From Citromicrobium bathyomarinum (GTDB taxonomy: Bacteria > Pseudomonadota > Alphaproteobacteria > Sphingomonadales > Sphingomonadaceae), in contig CP155577.1 in the NCBI GenBank assembly GCA_001306305.2, positions 434,001 through 498,000 of the forward strand: DNA of 64,000 bases, read 5' to 3'. The notes below the pieces were generated by a model. The model was not told the DNA's origin, ran no database searches, and was given only the letters and a program-made list of their open reading frames with translations. The first letter of the stretch is position 1; the number at the start of each line of letters is the position of its first letter. Made by a program: the position numbers and the translations under genes. Positions 9,207 to 17,375 of the stretch are shown piece by piece.

Positions 9207-10130
9207 CTAAATCCCGCTCGTCTCGCTCGCCCCCTGCGGCGCGAGCCGGGGCAGGCCAAGCTCGGCGAAGAAGTCGCCGCCGGTCTCCAGCGGCGGCGGG
9301 GTCGGGTCGATCGGGCGGCACGTGCCCGGCTCGATCGAGGTCTCCAGACACACGAAGCGGTTGTAATCGAACCGTGCGCGTGCCCATGCACGGGCGCCGT
9401 CGATCGTGTTGTATTCGCCGTAGACCGCGTAATCCGGGCTGTTCTTCTTCTCGCTCTCACGCTCGACATTGCGGAGCGTGCCGGGGCGATAGCCTTGCCC
9501 CTCGGCAACGAAATAGCTGTTGAGCCGCAGCAGCGCGTCGAGCCGCGATTCCCCCGCCCCCTCGCCGAAGGCAATGCCGCCGAACCGCTCATACGCGGCG
9601 ATCAGCTCGCGCGTGCGCTCCTGCTCGAAGAAGTCGACCGCGTTGACGCCCACGGCTTCGAACGCCAGGTCGATCTGCTCGGGCGCATTGGCCACGCTGC
9701 GCACCGTGCCGACAAAGGCCTCGCGATCGCAGCGGCCATTCCATACCGATCCGTCGGCAGTGTCGAACAGGCGGCAATTGGCACCGTTGCGGCGGCCGAT
9801 CAGGCTTGAGGGGCGCATGCCCCCGGTGCCGCGATACTCGCCCTTGACGATGTCGCCGTCGAATTCGAGTTCGGCCTGGAAGCTGCCGCCGATCAGTTCG
9901 GGGCAGCCGCCTTCGCGCTTGGGGCACTTGGTGTCGGTGCGCCGCGGCGTGCCGGGCACGGTCGCGACCACTTCTCCGCTGTGATTGCCGAAATACTGGA
10001 TCTTGCCGTGGAAGTCGGCGGGCAATGGATCGGATGCGGCGGCATTGGCCACCTGGGCCGCAGCAGGGGCGGACCCCAGCGGGGCGAGAGATCCTGCGAA
10101 AAGCGAAATTGCGAGTATCAACGAACGCAT
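9207..10130 (-). CDS. Secreted protein of unknown function
   Basis: The start is placed at the ATG at 10130 (307 residues) because it gives a clean signal peptide (MRSLILAISLFAGSLAPLG, cleavage near AAAQ). The frame could begin 45 bases earlier without one. The mature protein has a first half with paired cysteines in FDTADGSVWNGRCDREAF and a second half containing a helical segment (ERTRELIAAYERFGGIAFG) and a C-terminal YNRFVCLETSIEPGTC stretch. I do not recognise a family. It lies in a convergent position with the GMC gene and downstream of a PNPOx-like gene on the same strand. Confidence 0.7.
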   Translation of the reverse strand: MRSLILAISLFAGSLAPLGSAPAAAQVANAAASDPLPADFHGKIQYFGNHSGEVVATVPGTPRRTDTKCPKREGGCPELIGGSFQAELEFDGDIVKGEYRGTGGMRPSSLIGRRNGANCRLFDTADGSVWNGRCDREAFVGTVRSVANAPEQIDLAFEAVGVNAVDFFEQERTRELIAAYERFGGIAFGEGAGESRLDALLRLNSYFVAEGQGYRPGTLRNVERESEKKNSPDYAVYGEYNTIDGARAWARARFDYNRFVCLETSIEPGTCRPIDPTPPPLETGGDFFAELGLPRLAPQGASETSGI

Positions 10131-10240
10131 GTGAGGCTCACTCCCGATCATTGCTGTCGGCGTTAACCATACCATGGCGCGCTTTGCGGCAGAAGCGCTG
10201 GTTCGCCCGGCAGCCGATTGGGCCCGCCGGGTGATGCGGA

Positions 10241-10807
10241 TCAGTCGAGCGGCGTGCCTGCAATATAGCGATCGGTGGCGCGGGTGGGCAGGCCATCAAT
10301 GCTCGACGTGCGCCCTGCCATCTTGGCCTCCCATTGCTCCGGATCGGCCTGTGCGTGGGCTTTCTTGAGCGTCGGCCGCTCCGCCTCGTAGGCCATGAAG
10401 GGCACGCCCCAGCCGCACGAGGTCTGCACGCTTTCGACGTCGATTACGAAGATCTGGCGCGTGCCGGGCAGCAGCGTGAAGTGCCCGGCCAGCCGGGCCC
10501 ACTCGGCATCCTGCGGCAGCACGGGACGGCCCCGGCCGTAGATCCGCAGGATCAGCGCGGGCTGCTCGAAATTGCAGAACATCAGCGTGATGCGGCCGTC
10601 AGCCGCAAGGTGCGCATGCGTCTCGTTGCCCGAGCCGCCTAGGTCGAGATAGGCGACCCGGTCCGGCGCGAGCACTCGGAATGCGTCGTAGCCCTTCGGG
10701 CTGAGGTTGATCCGCGCGTCTTCTGCCGCAGTGGTGACGAAGAACACCGGCTGCTTCGCGATCATCGCGATATGCTTGGCGCTCAGCGTGTCGAAGAAGT
10801 CGGCCAT
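10241..10807 (-). CDS. Pyridoxamine 5'-phosphate oxidase-like FMN-binding protein
   Basis: This 188-residue protein has the split-barrel FMN-binding fold of the PNPOx-like superfamily. The N-terminal MADFFDTLSAKHIAMIAKQP helix leads into FVTTAAEDARINLSPKGYD, then a conserved YLDLGGSGNETHAHLA strand-turn and ITLMFCNFEQPALILRIYG. This subfamily is distinct from PdxH and is usually annotated only as a pyridoxamine 5'-phosphate oxidase family protein. It probably binds flavin and reduces an unknown substrate. The ATG at 10807 is the only start that keeps the N-terminal helix. prfC lies upstream with a 63-base gap that holds a palindrome. Confidence 0.85.
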   Translation of the reverse strand: MADFFDTLSAKHIAMIAKQPVFFVTTAAEDARINLSPKGYDAFRVLAPDRVAYLDLGGSGNETHAHLAADGRITLMFCNFEQPALILRIYGRGRPVLPQDAEWARLAGHFTLLPGTRQIFVIDVESVQTSCGWGVPFMAYEAERPTLKKAHAQADPEQWEAKMAGRTSSIDGLPTRATDRYIAGTPLD

Positions 10808-10837
10808 GGGGCAGATTTATCCTACCCCCAACGATCC

Positions 10838-10863
10838 GTCACCCCCGCGCACGCGGCAATGAC
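10838..10863. repeat. REP-like imperfect palindrome between prfC and the PNPOx-like gene
   Basis: CCGCG (10845-10849) and CGCGG (10852-10856) form a tight stem, framed by GTCA (10838-10841) and TGAC (10860-10863). The layout, a CGTCA edge followed by a GC palindrome, resembles the hairpin repeats around the GIY-YIG gene at 17 kb, but the bases match only partly. No T-run follows, so a terminator is less likely. Confidence 0.4.
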
Positions 10864-10870
10864 ACGGGCA

Positions 10871-12433
10871 TTACCGCTCCTTGGTCGCGGAGAACTTCAG
10901 GTCGGGGTTCTTCTCCGCCTGGTAGTTCACATCCCACGGGCTCTTGGCGAGGAAGACCATGTCCCCGTCGCGATCCTTGGCCAGGTTCGCGCGGTTGAAC
11001 TTCTCGAACTCGTCGAGCGCCTTGTCTTCGCCCTTCACCCAGCGCGCGGTCGCGAAGGGTGCGGGCTCCAGCGCGGCCTCGACCTTGTACTCGGCGGCGA
11101 GGCGCGAGATCAGCACTTCGAGCTGCAGCTGGCCGACCACACCGACGATGTGGTTCGCGCCCAGCTCCGGGTAGAACACCTGGATCACGCCCTCTTCGGA
11201 GAGGTCGTCGAGCGCCTTGCGCAATTGCTTGGTCTTGGTCGGGTCCTTCAGCTGCACGCGGCGCAGGATTTCCGGCGCGAAGTTGGGCAGGCCGGTGAAG
11301 CGCACCTCGTTCTTCTCGCTCAGCGTATCGCCCACGCGCAGCGTGCCGTGGTTGGGGATACCGATGATGTCGCCGGGGTAGGCATTGTCCGCGATCTCGC
11401 GGTCCTGTGCGAAGAACAGGATCGGCGAATGCACCGCGATCGGCTTGCCGAGGCCGCTGGGCGTCAGCTTCATGCCGCGTTTGAAGGTGCCCGAAACCTG
11501 CCGCATGAACGCGATCCGGTCGCGGTGGTTGGGGTCCATATTGGCCTGCACCTTGAAGATGAAGCCGGTTACCTCATCGCGGTCCGGCGCGATCTCGCCC
11601 TCGTCGGTCGGCTGCGGGCGCGGGGCGGGCGCGTATTTCGCAATCGCATCGATGATCGCTGTGACGCCGAATTCCTTGAGCGCGGAGCCGAAATAGACCG
11701 GCGTCAGGTCGCCATTGCGATAGGCCTCGAAATCGAATTCGGGGTAACCCTCACGCGCCAGAAGCCCCTCCTCGGCCACCCGCGCGACGCCGTCTGCGCT
11801 GAGATATTCGCCCAGCTTCTCGTCCTCGGGCCCGTCGACCTTGACGGTCTTGCCCTGGAATTCCTTGCTGTCGCCCTCGGGCAGATACAGCTCGTTCTCC
11901 TCGAAGTCGTAGACGCCTTCGAACAGCCCGCCCATGCCGACCGGCCAGCTCATCGGCGCGGTGTCGAGCGCGAGCTTTTCGGCAATCTCGTCGAGCAGTT
12001 CGAACGGCTCGCGCCCCTCGCGGTCGATCTTGTTGATGAAGGTGATGATCGGGACCGAGCGCAGGCGGCAGACCTCGAACAGCTTCAATGTTTGCGCCTC
12101 GATACCGGCGGCGGCATCGAGCACCATGATCGCCGAATCGACCGCGGTCAGCGTGCGGTAGGTATCCTCGGAGAAATCCTCGTGCCCCGGCGTGTCGAGC
12201 AGGTTGAAGGTGATCCCGTTCCGCTCGAAGGTCATCACCGAGGACGTGACCGAGATGCCGCGCTGCTGCTCGATACTCATCCAGTCGGAGCGCGCCCGCC
12301 GCGCGGCCCCGCGCGCCTTGATCTCGCCCGCAAGATGGATCGCCCCGCCGCGAAGCAGCAGCTTCTCGGTCAGCGTGGTCTTACCCGCGTCGGGGTGCGA
12401 AATGATCGCGAAGGTACGGCGTTCGGAGGTCAT
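10871..12433 (-). CDS. prfC: Peptide chain release factor 3
   Basis: RF3 is the translational GTPase that removes RF1/RF2 from the ribosome after termination. The 520-residue protein has the P-loop SHPDAGKTTLTEKLLL (from about residue 12), a switch region with QQRGISVTSS, the G3 motif DTPGHEDFSEDTYR, the G4 motif NKID, and the C-terminal RF3 domains (FRRVQ-like and QLQLEVLISRL segments). Length and domain order fit RF3 rather than EF-G, which is longer. The start ATG at 12433 is 5 bases from the end of the next upstream gene, a small membrane protein, so it may be read from the long pheS-pheT transcript or from its own promoter. Confidence 0.97.
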   Translation of the reverse strand: MTSERRTFAIISHPDAGKTTLTEKLLLRGGAIHLAGEIKARGAARRARSDWMSIEQQRGISVTSSVMTFERNGITFNLLDTPGHEDFSEDTYRTLTAVDSAIMVLDAAAGIEAQTLKLFEVCRLRSVPIITFINKIDREGREPFELLDEIAEKLALDTAPMSWPVGMGGLFEGVYDFEENELYLPEGDSKEFQGKTVKVDGPEDEKLGEYLSADGVARVAEEGLLAREGYPEFDFEAYRNGDLTPVYFGSALKEFGVTAIIDAIAKYAPAPRPQPTDEGEIAPDRDEVTGFIFKVQANMDPNHRDRIAFMRQVSGTFKRGMKLTPSGLGKPIAVHSPILFFAQDREIADNAYPGDIIGIPNHGTLRVGDTLSEKNEVRFTGLPNFAPEILRRVQLKDPTKTKQLRKALDDLSEEGVIQVFYPELGANHIVGVVGQLQLEVLISRLAAEYKVEAALEPAPFATARWVKGEDKALDEFEKFNRANLAKDRDGDMVFLAKSPWDVNYQAEKNPDLKFSATKER

Positions 12434-12437
12434 GTGT

Positions 12438-12746
12438 TCAGCGCAATCTGAGTGAGGGGCAGTTGATATCGATGATGTCGCGCAATGCCTCTTGCTGGAT
12501 GAAATCGTGGAGGAGAAGCAGCGGCGCGAGGCCTGTGACTAACAGGTATGCGGTCCAGTGTCGTAGGCGAATAGCGGTAACACCAGCCGCAAAGAAGATC
12601 GCCATTCCGACCCAGACATAGGATGCCGGGCCCATCACAGATTCCGAGCAATCCGAGATCAAATGGGCACCAGTCGAACTGAGCGCGAAGCCAAACGCTG
12701 CAAGCGCAATCAGCGAACAGAAGATGGCTAGTAAAGTACGGCCCAT
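12438..12746 (-). CDS. Small three-helix membrane protein, unknown function
   Basis: This 102-residue protein starts at the ATG at 12746, which shares one base with the stop of the upstream SDR gene (TGATG). Three hydrophobic helices are evident: TLLAIFCSLIALAAFGFAL, ASYVWVGMAIFFAAGVTAI and HWTAYLLVTGLAPLLLLHDF. Two cysteines (in SDCSES and near the end in INCPS) could face the same side. Base composition is slightly poorer in GC than its neighbours. I do not recognise a family. Coupling to pheS-pheT-SDR upstream and prfC five bases downstream places it inside a translation-related gene run, which may be coincidence. Confidence 0.6.
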   Translation of the reverse strand: MGRTLLAIFCSLIALAAFGFALSSTGAHLISDCSESVMGPASYVWVGMAIFFAAGVTAIRLRHWTAYLLVTGLAPLLLLHDFIQQEALRDIIDINCPSLRLR

Positions 12747-13489
12747 CAATCCCGCGCCACGCGGAAGCCCGCGAAGTCCTGCGTCACCGGCATGATTTCC
12801 AGCCGGTTGACGTTGAGATGCGCGGGCAGTTCGGCGACCCAGCGGATCGCTTCGGCAATATCCTCGCCCGTCATCGGGTGCGCGCCGGAATAGAACTCGT
12901 CGGACTTGTCCTGGCTGCCGGTGCGCACGGTGGTGAATTCGGTTTCGACCATGCCCGGCTCGATGCTGGTCACACGCACGCCGGTGCCGTGCAGATCGGC
13001 GCGGATCGCCAGTGTGAAGTGGTTCACGAAGGCCTTGGAGCCCGCATAGACATTGCCGCCGGGGTAGACGTAGCTGCCCGCGACCGAGCCGATATTGACC
13101 AGCGCGCCCTTGCGCTCGATCAGGCCGGGTAGCATCTTGCGCGTCAGCCGGACCATCGCGGTCACGTTGGTGTCGATCATGGTCTGCCAGTCGTCGAGAT
13201 CGGCGTCCTGCGCAGGATTGAGGCCCTTGGCGAGGCCTGCATTGTTAACCAGCAGGTCGATCCCGCGCCAGTCCTCCGGCAGCCCGTCGATCGCCGCATC
13301 GCGCGCGGCATCATCGGTGATGTCGAAGGCGAGGCCGAGGAAGCGATCTGCGCCCAGCTCTTCAGCCAAAGCCTCGAGCCGCTCCTGCCGTCGCCCGGTG
13401 CCGATCACGCGCCAGCCGTTTTCGACCAGCAGCCGCGTGGTGGCCTGGCCGATCCCCGCGGTCGCTCCGGTAATCATGGCTGTCTTCAT
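12746..13489 (-). CDS. SDR-family oxidoreductase (YdfG-like)
   Basis: This is a 247-residue short-chain dehydrogenase/reductase. It has the NADP-binding ITGATAGIGQATTRLL, the NNAGLAKG motif, catalytic Ser in NIGSVAGSYVYPGGN, and YxxxK as YAGSKAFVNHF. The GLAKGLNPAQDADLDDW and SIEPGMVETEF segments resemble the YdfG group of 3-hydroxy acid/serine dehydrogenases with a malonic-semialdehyde reductase activity. Its ATG overlaps the pheT stop by four bases (ATGA), so it is translationally coupled to pheT, and a small membrane protein follows by another overlap. The substrate is inferred only from subfamily resemblance. Confidence 0.88.
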   Translation of the reverse strand: MKTAMITGATAGIGQATTRLLVENGWRVIGTGRRQERLEALAEELGADRFLGLAFDITDDAARDAAIDGLPEDWRGIDLLVNNAGLAKGLNPAQDADLDDWQTMIDTNVTAMVRLTRKMLPGLIERKGALVNIGSVAGSYVYPGGNVYAGSKAFVNHFTLAIRADLHGTGVRVTSIEPGMVETEFTTVRTGSQDKSDEFYSGAHPMTGEDIAEAIRWVAELPAHLNVNRLEIMPVTQDFAGFRVARD

Positions 13490-15873
13490 GCTCTCAACTC
13501 CGCTCCGGTTTTCCCGGCGGCCTTCACGACCGCGTTGGAAATCGCCTTCAGTTCCTCGTCGGTGAAGCTTTTCTCGCCCGGCTGGAGCGTGACTTCGAGC
13601 GCGAGCGAGGTCTTGCCCTCTGGCACGCCCTGCCCGTCGAACCGGTCGAAGATGCGCGCATCGACGATCCGCTGCTTGTCCGCGCCGCGCACCGCCTTGA
13701 CCAGATCGCCAGCGGGCATTGCGCTATCCACCAGGAAGGCGAAGTCGCGCGTCACCGGCTGGAGCGCGGGCGGGCTGTAGGTCGAGCGTGCGAATTCGGC
13801 GTTCTTCTTGGCGGGGATCGCGTCGAGGAAGATCTCCGCAGCGACCACAGGCCCGTCGATGTCGAACGCCTTGAGCGTGGCGGGATGCAGCGCGCCGAAG
13901 CGGGCGAGCACCTTCTTGGGGCCGAGCCTCAAAGTCGCCGACTGGCCGGGATGGAACTGCGCACCCGCTTCCCCCATCACCATCAGGTTGTCGACCGGAG
14001 CCCCTGCGGCTTCGAGCAGGGCGAGCGCCTCGGCCTTCGCATCATAGGCGTCGAACCCTTGCGCCTTGCCATTGGCCCAGCCGCGCGGCGTCTTCTCGCC
14101 CGCGAGGACGAGGCCGAGCGTCGCGCGCTCGTCGCTATGGCCGCCCTCGCCCCGGAAATAGCGCCGCCCGATCTCGAACAGCCGCGCACCCGCCGCGCCG
14201 CGATCCGCCGCGCGCTTGGCGGCGGTCAGCAGGCCCGGCAGCAGCGAGGGGCGCATGGCCTTGAGGTCTTCGCTGATCGGGTTGTCGAGGACCCACAGAT
14301 CCGCCCCGTCGGCGAAATGCTCCGCCTCGGGGACGGGGAGGAAGCTCCACGTCACCGCCTCGTGCAGACCGCGCGCAGCCGCCCCACGGCGCAGCTTGCG
14401 CTGGACCAGCTGCTCGGGCGTGGCGGTCGGCTTTGCGACACCGGGCGCGCGCGTCAGCGGGACGCTGGCGACCTTGTCGAGCCCCTCGATCCGGACGACT
14501 TCCTCGACCAGATCGGCAGGCCCTTCGATGTCGTGGCGGCGCGGCGGGCAGGTGACGGTCCAGTCGTCGGCCACCTTGAAATCGAGCGCAGTCAGGATCG
14601 CGCGCTGGCGATCCTCGGCCACCTCGACCCCGCCCAGCTTCGCGGTACGCGCCGGGTCGAACTGGACGACCTTGGGCTCGACCGGCGGCTGACCAGCGCG
14701 CACCACCTCGGTGGGAGTGCCGCCGCAGGTCTTCACGATCAGCGAGGTCAGGATCGCGAGCCCCTCGTCGAGGAATTCGGGGTCCACGCCCCGCTCGAAC
14801 CGGGTGCGCGCATCGCTTGTCAGGCCCAGCTTGCGGCCGGTCACGCCGATCCGCGCCGGGTCGAAATACGCGATTTCGAGCAGCACGTCGGTCGTCGCCT
14901 CGGTCGCCCCCGAATGCTCGCCGCCCATGATCCCGGCGACATCGTGCACGCCGGCATCGTCGGCGATCACGGTCATCGTGTTATCGAGCGTATAGGTCTT
15001 CTCGTTCAACGCCTCGATCTGCTCGCCATCCTTCGCGCGGCGGGCAACCACCGGGCCGGAAAGCTTGGCGAGATCATAGACATGCGCAGGCCGCCCGAAG
15101 GCGAGCATCAGGTAATTGGTGCAGTCGACCAGTGCCGAGATCGGCCGCTGGCCCGCTGCCTTGAGCCGCCGCTGCATCCACTCAGGGCTCGCGCCGTTGC
15201 TCACGCCGCGAATCACGCGGCCGTAGAAGGCGGGGCAGCCCTCGGCATCGTCGGTGCGGATCTCGACCGGGCAGGCGCCTTCGCCCGAGACATCGCCCGC
15301 TTCGACCGGCTTGAACCTGCCCAGACCCGCCGCCGCCAGATCGCGCGCAATGCCCATCACACCCATGCAATCGGGCCGGTCGGGCGTGATCGCCACGTCG
15401 ATGATCGGCGAGGCGGCGTGATATTCGGCAAAGCTAGCGCCGACCGGCGCATCGGCGGGCAGTTCGATGATCCCGTCGTGTTCCTCGCCCAGCTCCAGCT
15501 CGCGGACCGAGCACATCATGCCGTTCGATTCGACGCCGCGAATCTTGGACTTCTTCAGCTCCATGCCGTTCGCGGGCACGACCGCGCCCGGCTGGCCCAG
15601 CACGCCCTTCATCCCGGCGCGCGCATTGGGCGCACCGCACACGACCTGCAAAGGCTCGCCCTCCCCGGTGGAGACGGAGAGCACCTGCAGCTTGTCCGCA
15701 TCGGGATGCGGTCCGGCGGTGAGCACTTCGGCGACGGTGAATCCGGCGAGCTTTTCCGCCGGATCCTCGATCCCCTCCACCTCGTGGCCGATCGCGTTCA
15801 GTGTGTCGGCGATCTCCTGCACCGAGGCATCGGTTTCGAGGAAATACTTCAGCCATTCGATCGAGAACTTCAT
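13486..15873 (-). CDS. pheT: Phenylalanine--tRNA ligase beta subunit
   Basis: The start is the ATG at 15873 (MKFSIEWLKYFLET), giving 795 residues; the frame stays open upstream but overlaps pheS. Domains in order are the N-terminal tRNA-binding EMAP-like domain (about 40-150, with VCGAPNARAGMKG), B3/B4 editing domain, B5 domain, the core, and the C-terminal anticodon-binding FDX-ACB domain (about 700-795, STYSPPALQPVTRDFAFLVD to SFTDEELKAIS). It forms the alpha2beta2 synthetase with PheS. The pheS stop overlaps its start by four bases (ATGA), as does its own stop with the downstream SDR, so a three-gene coupled unit is evident. Confidence 0.98.
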   Translation of the reverse strand: MKFSIEWLKYFLETDASVQEIADTLNAIGHEVEGIEDPAEKLAGFTVAEVLTAGPHPDADKLQVLSVSTGEGEPLQVVCGAPNARAGMKGVLGQPGAVVPANGMELKKSKIRGVESNGMMCSVRELELGEEHDGIIELPADAPVGASFAEYHAASPIIDVAITPDRPDCMGVMGIARDLAAAGLGRFKPVEAGDVSGEGACPVEIRTDDAEGCPAFYGRVIRGVSNGASPEWMQRRLKAAGQRPISALVDCTNYLMLAFGRPAHVYDLAKLSGPVVARRAKDGEQIEALNEKTYTLDNTMTVIADDAGVHDVAGIMGGEHSGATEATTDVLLEIAYFDPARIGVTGRKLGLTSDARTRFERGVDPEFLDEGLAILTSLIVKTCGGTPTEVVRAGQPPVEPKVVQFDPARTAKLGGVEVAEDRQRAILTALDFKVADDWTVTCPPRRHDIEGPADLVEEVVRIEGLDKVASVPLTRAPGVAKPTATPEQLVQRKLRRGAAARGLHEAVTWSFLPVPEAEHFADGADLWVLDNPISEDLKAMRPSLLPGLLTAAKRAADRGAAGARLFEIGRRYFRGEGGHSDERATLGLVLAGEKTPRGWANGKAQGFDAYDAKAEALALLEAAGAPVDNLMVMGEAGAQFHPGQSATLRLGPKKVLARFGALHPATLKAFDIDGPVVAAEIFLDAIPAKKNAEFARSTYSPPALQPVTRDFAFLVDSAMPAGDLVKAVRGADKQRIVDARIFDRFDGQGVPEGKTSLALEVTLQPGEKSFTDEELKAISNAVVKAAGKTGAELRA

Positions 15874-16991
15874 GCGCGCGCTCCCACACCGCCCGAAAGC
15901 GTCGGTTGGTCGAAAGGCGAGAATCCGTAGTGCGACAGCCAGCGGGCGTCGCCATCGAAGAAGGCACGCAAGTCGTTCATTCCGTATTTGAGCATGGCGA
16001 GGCGATCGATCCCGAGGCCGAAGGCGAACCCCTGCCACTCGTTGGGATCATAGCCTGCGAATTCGAGGACGCGCGGATTGACCATCCCGCTGCCACCGAG
16101 CTCCATCCAGTCGTGCCCCTCGGCATCGCCGTGGCCACCGACGACGCGGCGACCGCCTTCGTTGGAATAGCCGACGTCGAACTCCACCGAAGGCTCGGTG
16201 AAGGGGAAGTAGGACGGGCGCAGGCGCAGCACGATATCCTCACGCTCGAACAGCGCCTTGAAGAAAGTTTCCAGCGTCCACTTGAGATGGCCGAGGTGGA
16301 TGTCGCGGTCGATCGCGAGCCCTTCCACCTGGTGGAACATCGGCGTGTGGGTCGCATCGCTGTCGCTGCGATAGACGCGGCCCGGCGCGATGATCCGCAC
16401 CGGCTCGCCGCCATTGGCCGACGCGGCTTTCATCGTACGGATCTGCACCGGCGAGGTGTGCGTGCGCAGCAGCATGCGGTTGCCGTCGCCATCGCGGTCG
16501 GGGAAATAGAACGTGTCCATCTCCGCGCGCGCGGGGTGCGTTTCGGCCATGTTGAGCGCGGTGAAATTGTGCCAGTCGTCCTCGATCTCGGGCCCGGTGG
16601 CGACCGCGAAGCCGAGGTCGGCGAAAAGCTCCGCGATCTCGTCCATCACTTGGCTGACCGGGTGGACGCTGCCCTGCGGCGCGGCGGGCGCGGGCAGCGT
16701 GAGGTCGAGCACTTCGGTGGCGAGACGCGCTTCGAGCGCGGCGGCTTCGAGCACGGCCTTGCGATCCTCGATCGCGTCGGCGACGCGCGCGCGCATCCCC
16801 TGCAGACGCGGCCCTTCGGTCTGGCGTTCCTCCGGGCTCATCTTGCCCAGCGTCTTCATCAGCGCGTTGAGCCAGCCCTGCTTGCCCAGCGCCTCCACCC
16901 GGATCGCCTCGACCGTGTCGAGATCGTCGGCGGCATGCAGCCGCTCCAGCGTCTGAGTGACTTGTGCTTCGTGTTGGGAAGAATCTGTCAT
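15870..16991 (-). CDS. pheS: Phenylalanine--tRNA ligase alpha subunit
   Basis: This 373-residue catalytic subunit of the class II synthetase starts at the ATG at 16991 (MTDSSQHEAQVTQTLERLH). Class II motif 2 is seen in TPMFHQVEGLAIDRDIHLGH and motif 3 in GLGIDRLAMLKYGMNDLRAFF; an N-terminal coiled-coil arm precedes the core. The frame upstream of 16991 is translated repeat DNA (VPACAGMTS) and is not part of the protein. The putative Shine-Dalgarno AGGAA (17004-17000) lies 8 bases from the ATG inside a hairpin of an inserted repeat, which is unusual for a housekeeping gene. pheT follows by ATGA overlap. Confidence 0.97.
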   Translation of the reverse strand: MTDSSQHEAQVTQTLERLHAADDLDTVEAIRVEALGKQGWLNALMKTLGKMSPEERQTEGPRLQGMRARVADAIEDRKAVLEAAALEARLATEVLDLTLPAPAAPQGSVHPVSQVMDEIAELFADLGFAVATGPEIEDDWHNFTALNMAETHPARAEMDTFYFPDRDGDGNRMLLRTHTSPVQIRTMKAASANGGEPVRIIAPGRVYRSDSDATHTPMFHQVEGLAIDRDIHLGHLKWTLETFFKALFEREDIVLRLRPSYFPFTEPSVEFDVGYSNEGGRRVVGGHGDAEGHDWMELGGSGMVNPRVLEFAGYDPNEWQGFAFGLGIDRLAMLKYGMNDLRAFFDGDARWLSHYGFSPFDQPTLSGGVGARA

Positions 16992-17017
16992 GCTCGTCAT
17001 TCCTGCGCAGGCAGGAA
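16991..17017 (-). promoter_or_regulatory. pheS ribosome binding site inside a repeat hairpin
   Basis: On the minus strand TTCCTGC (17017-17011), loop CTGC, GCAGGAA (17006-17000) forms a 7-bp stem. The only good Shine-Dalgarno match before pheS, AGGAA at 17004-17000, is the 3' arm of that stem, 8 bases from the ATG at 16991. In mRNA it could be partly hidden from the ribosome. This is seen directly as sequence; the effect on translation is inference. Confidence 0.5.
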
Positions 17018-17026
17018 CCCATCTCC
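16995..17026 (+). repeat. Left 32-bp inverted repeat of the GIY-YIG unit
   Basis: This copy begins CGTCAT, continues with the hairpin TTCCTGC-GCAG-GCAGGAA (17000-17017) and ends ACCCATCTCC. It is 28/32 identical, in opposite orientation, to the copy at 17376-17407. The stem difference at positions 7 and 22 of the repeat is compensatory (T:A here, C:G in the other copy), so the hairpin has been kept while the sequence drifted. Confidence 0.85.
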
Positions 17027-17031
17027 ATCGT

Positions 17032-17364
17032 TCAAGGCCGGTGTGACGGGATCGGTGGCAACATCGCGAAGCCCAGATCGACCGCCAGATCGCGCCAGTC
17101 GGCATTCTGCTCGCGAATGAGATTTATCTTCCATTCGCGCTTCCATTTCTTGATCCTTTTCTCGCGCAGGATCGCTGCGTCCATCGTGGCGTGCTGTTCG
17201 AACCAGACGAGACGCGTCACGCCGTAGTCTTTCGTGAACCCTTCAATCAACCCGTCGCGATGCTCGGCGATGCGTTTCCTGAGGTCCGACGTCACGCCGA
17301 CATAGAGCGTGCCGTTGCGGCGCGAGGCGAGAAGATAGACCGTCGGCTGAAAGTCCCGCGTCAT
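17032..17364 (-). CDS. Single-domain GIY-YIG nuclease-family protein
   Basis: The start is placed at the ATG at 17364 (MTRDFQPTVYLLASRRNG), giving 110 residues. The frame extends to 17418, but the additional N-terminus (HVIPAKAGTQLREWR) is translated repeat DNA. The GIY-YIG core is TVYLLASR then GTLYVGVTSDLRKRIAEHRDG, with the catalytic Tyr pair, the Arg of RKRIAEH, and the downstream Glu in REKRIKKWKREWK. The C-terminal INLIREQNADWRDLAVDLGF is the usual tail of this small family (COG2827/UPF0213-like). No DNA-binding domain is attached. It lies inside a repeat-flanked unit. The family is sometimes called an endonuclease, but its activity and target here are unknown. Confidence 0.88.
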   Translation of the reverse strand: MTRDFQPTVYLLASRRNGTLYVGVTSDLRKRIAEHRDGLIEGFTKDYGVTRLVWFEQHATMDAAILREKRIKKWKREWKINLIREQNADWRDLAVDLGFAMLPPIPSHRP

Positions 17365-17375
17365 CCGCCACTCCC

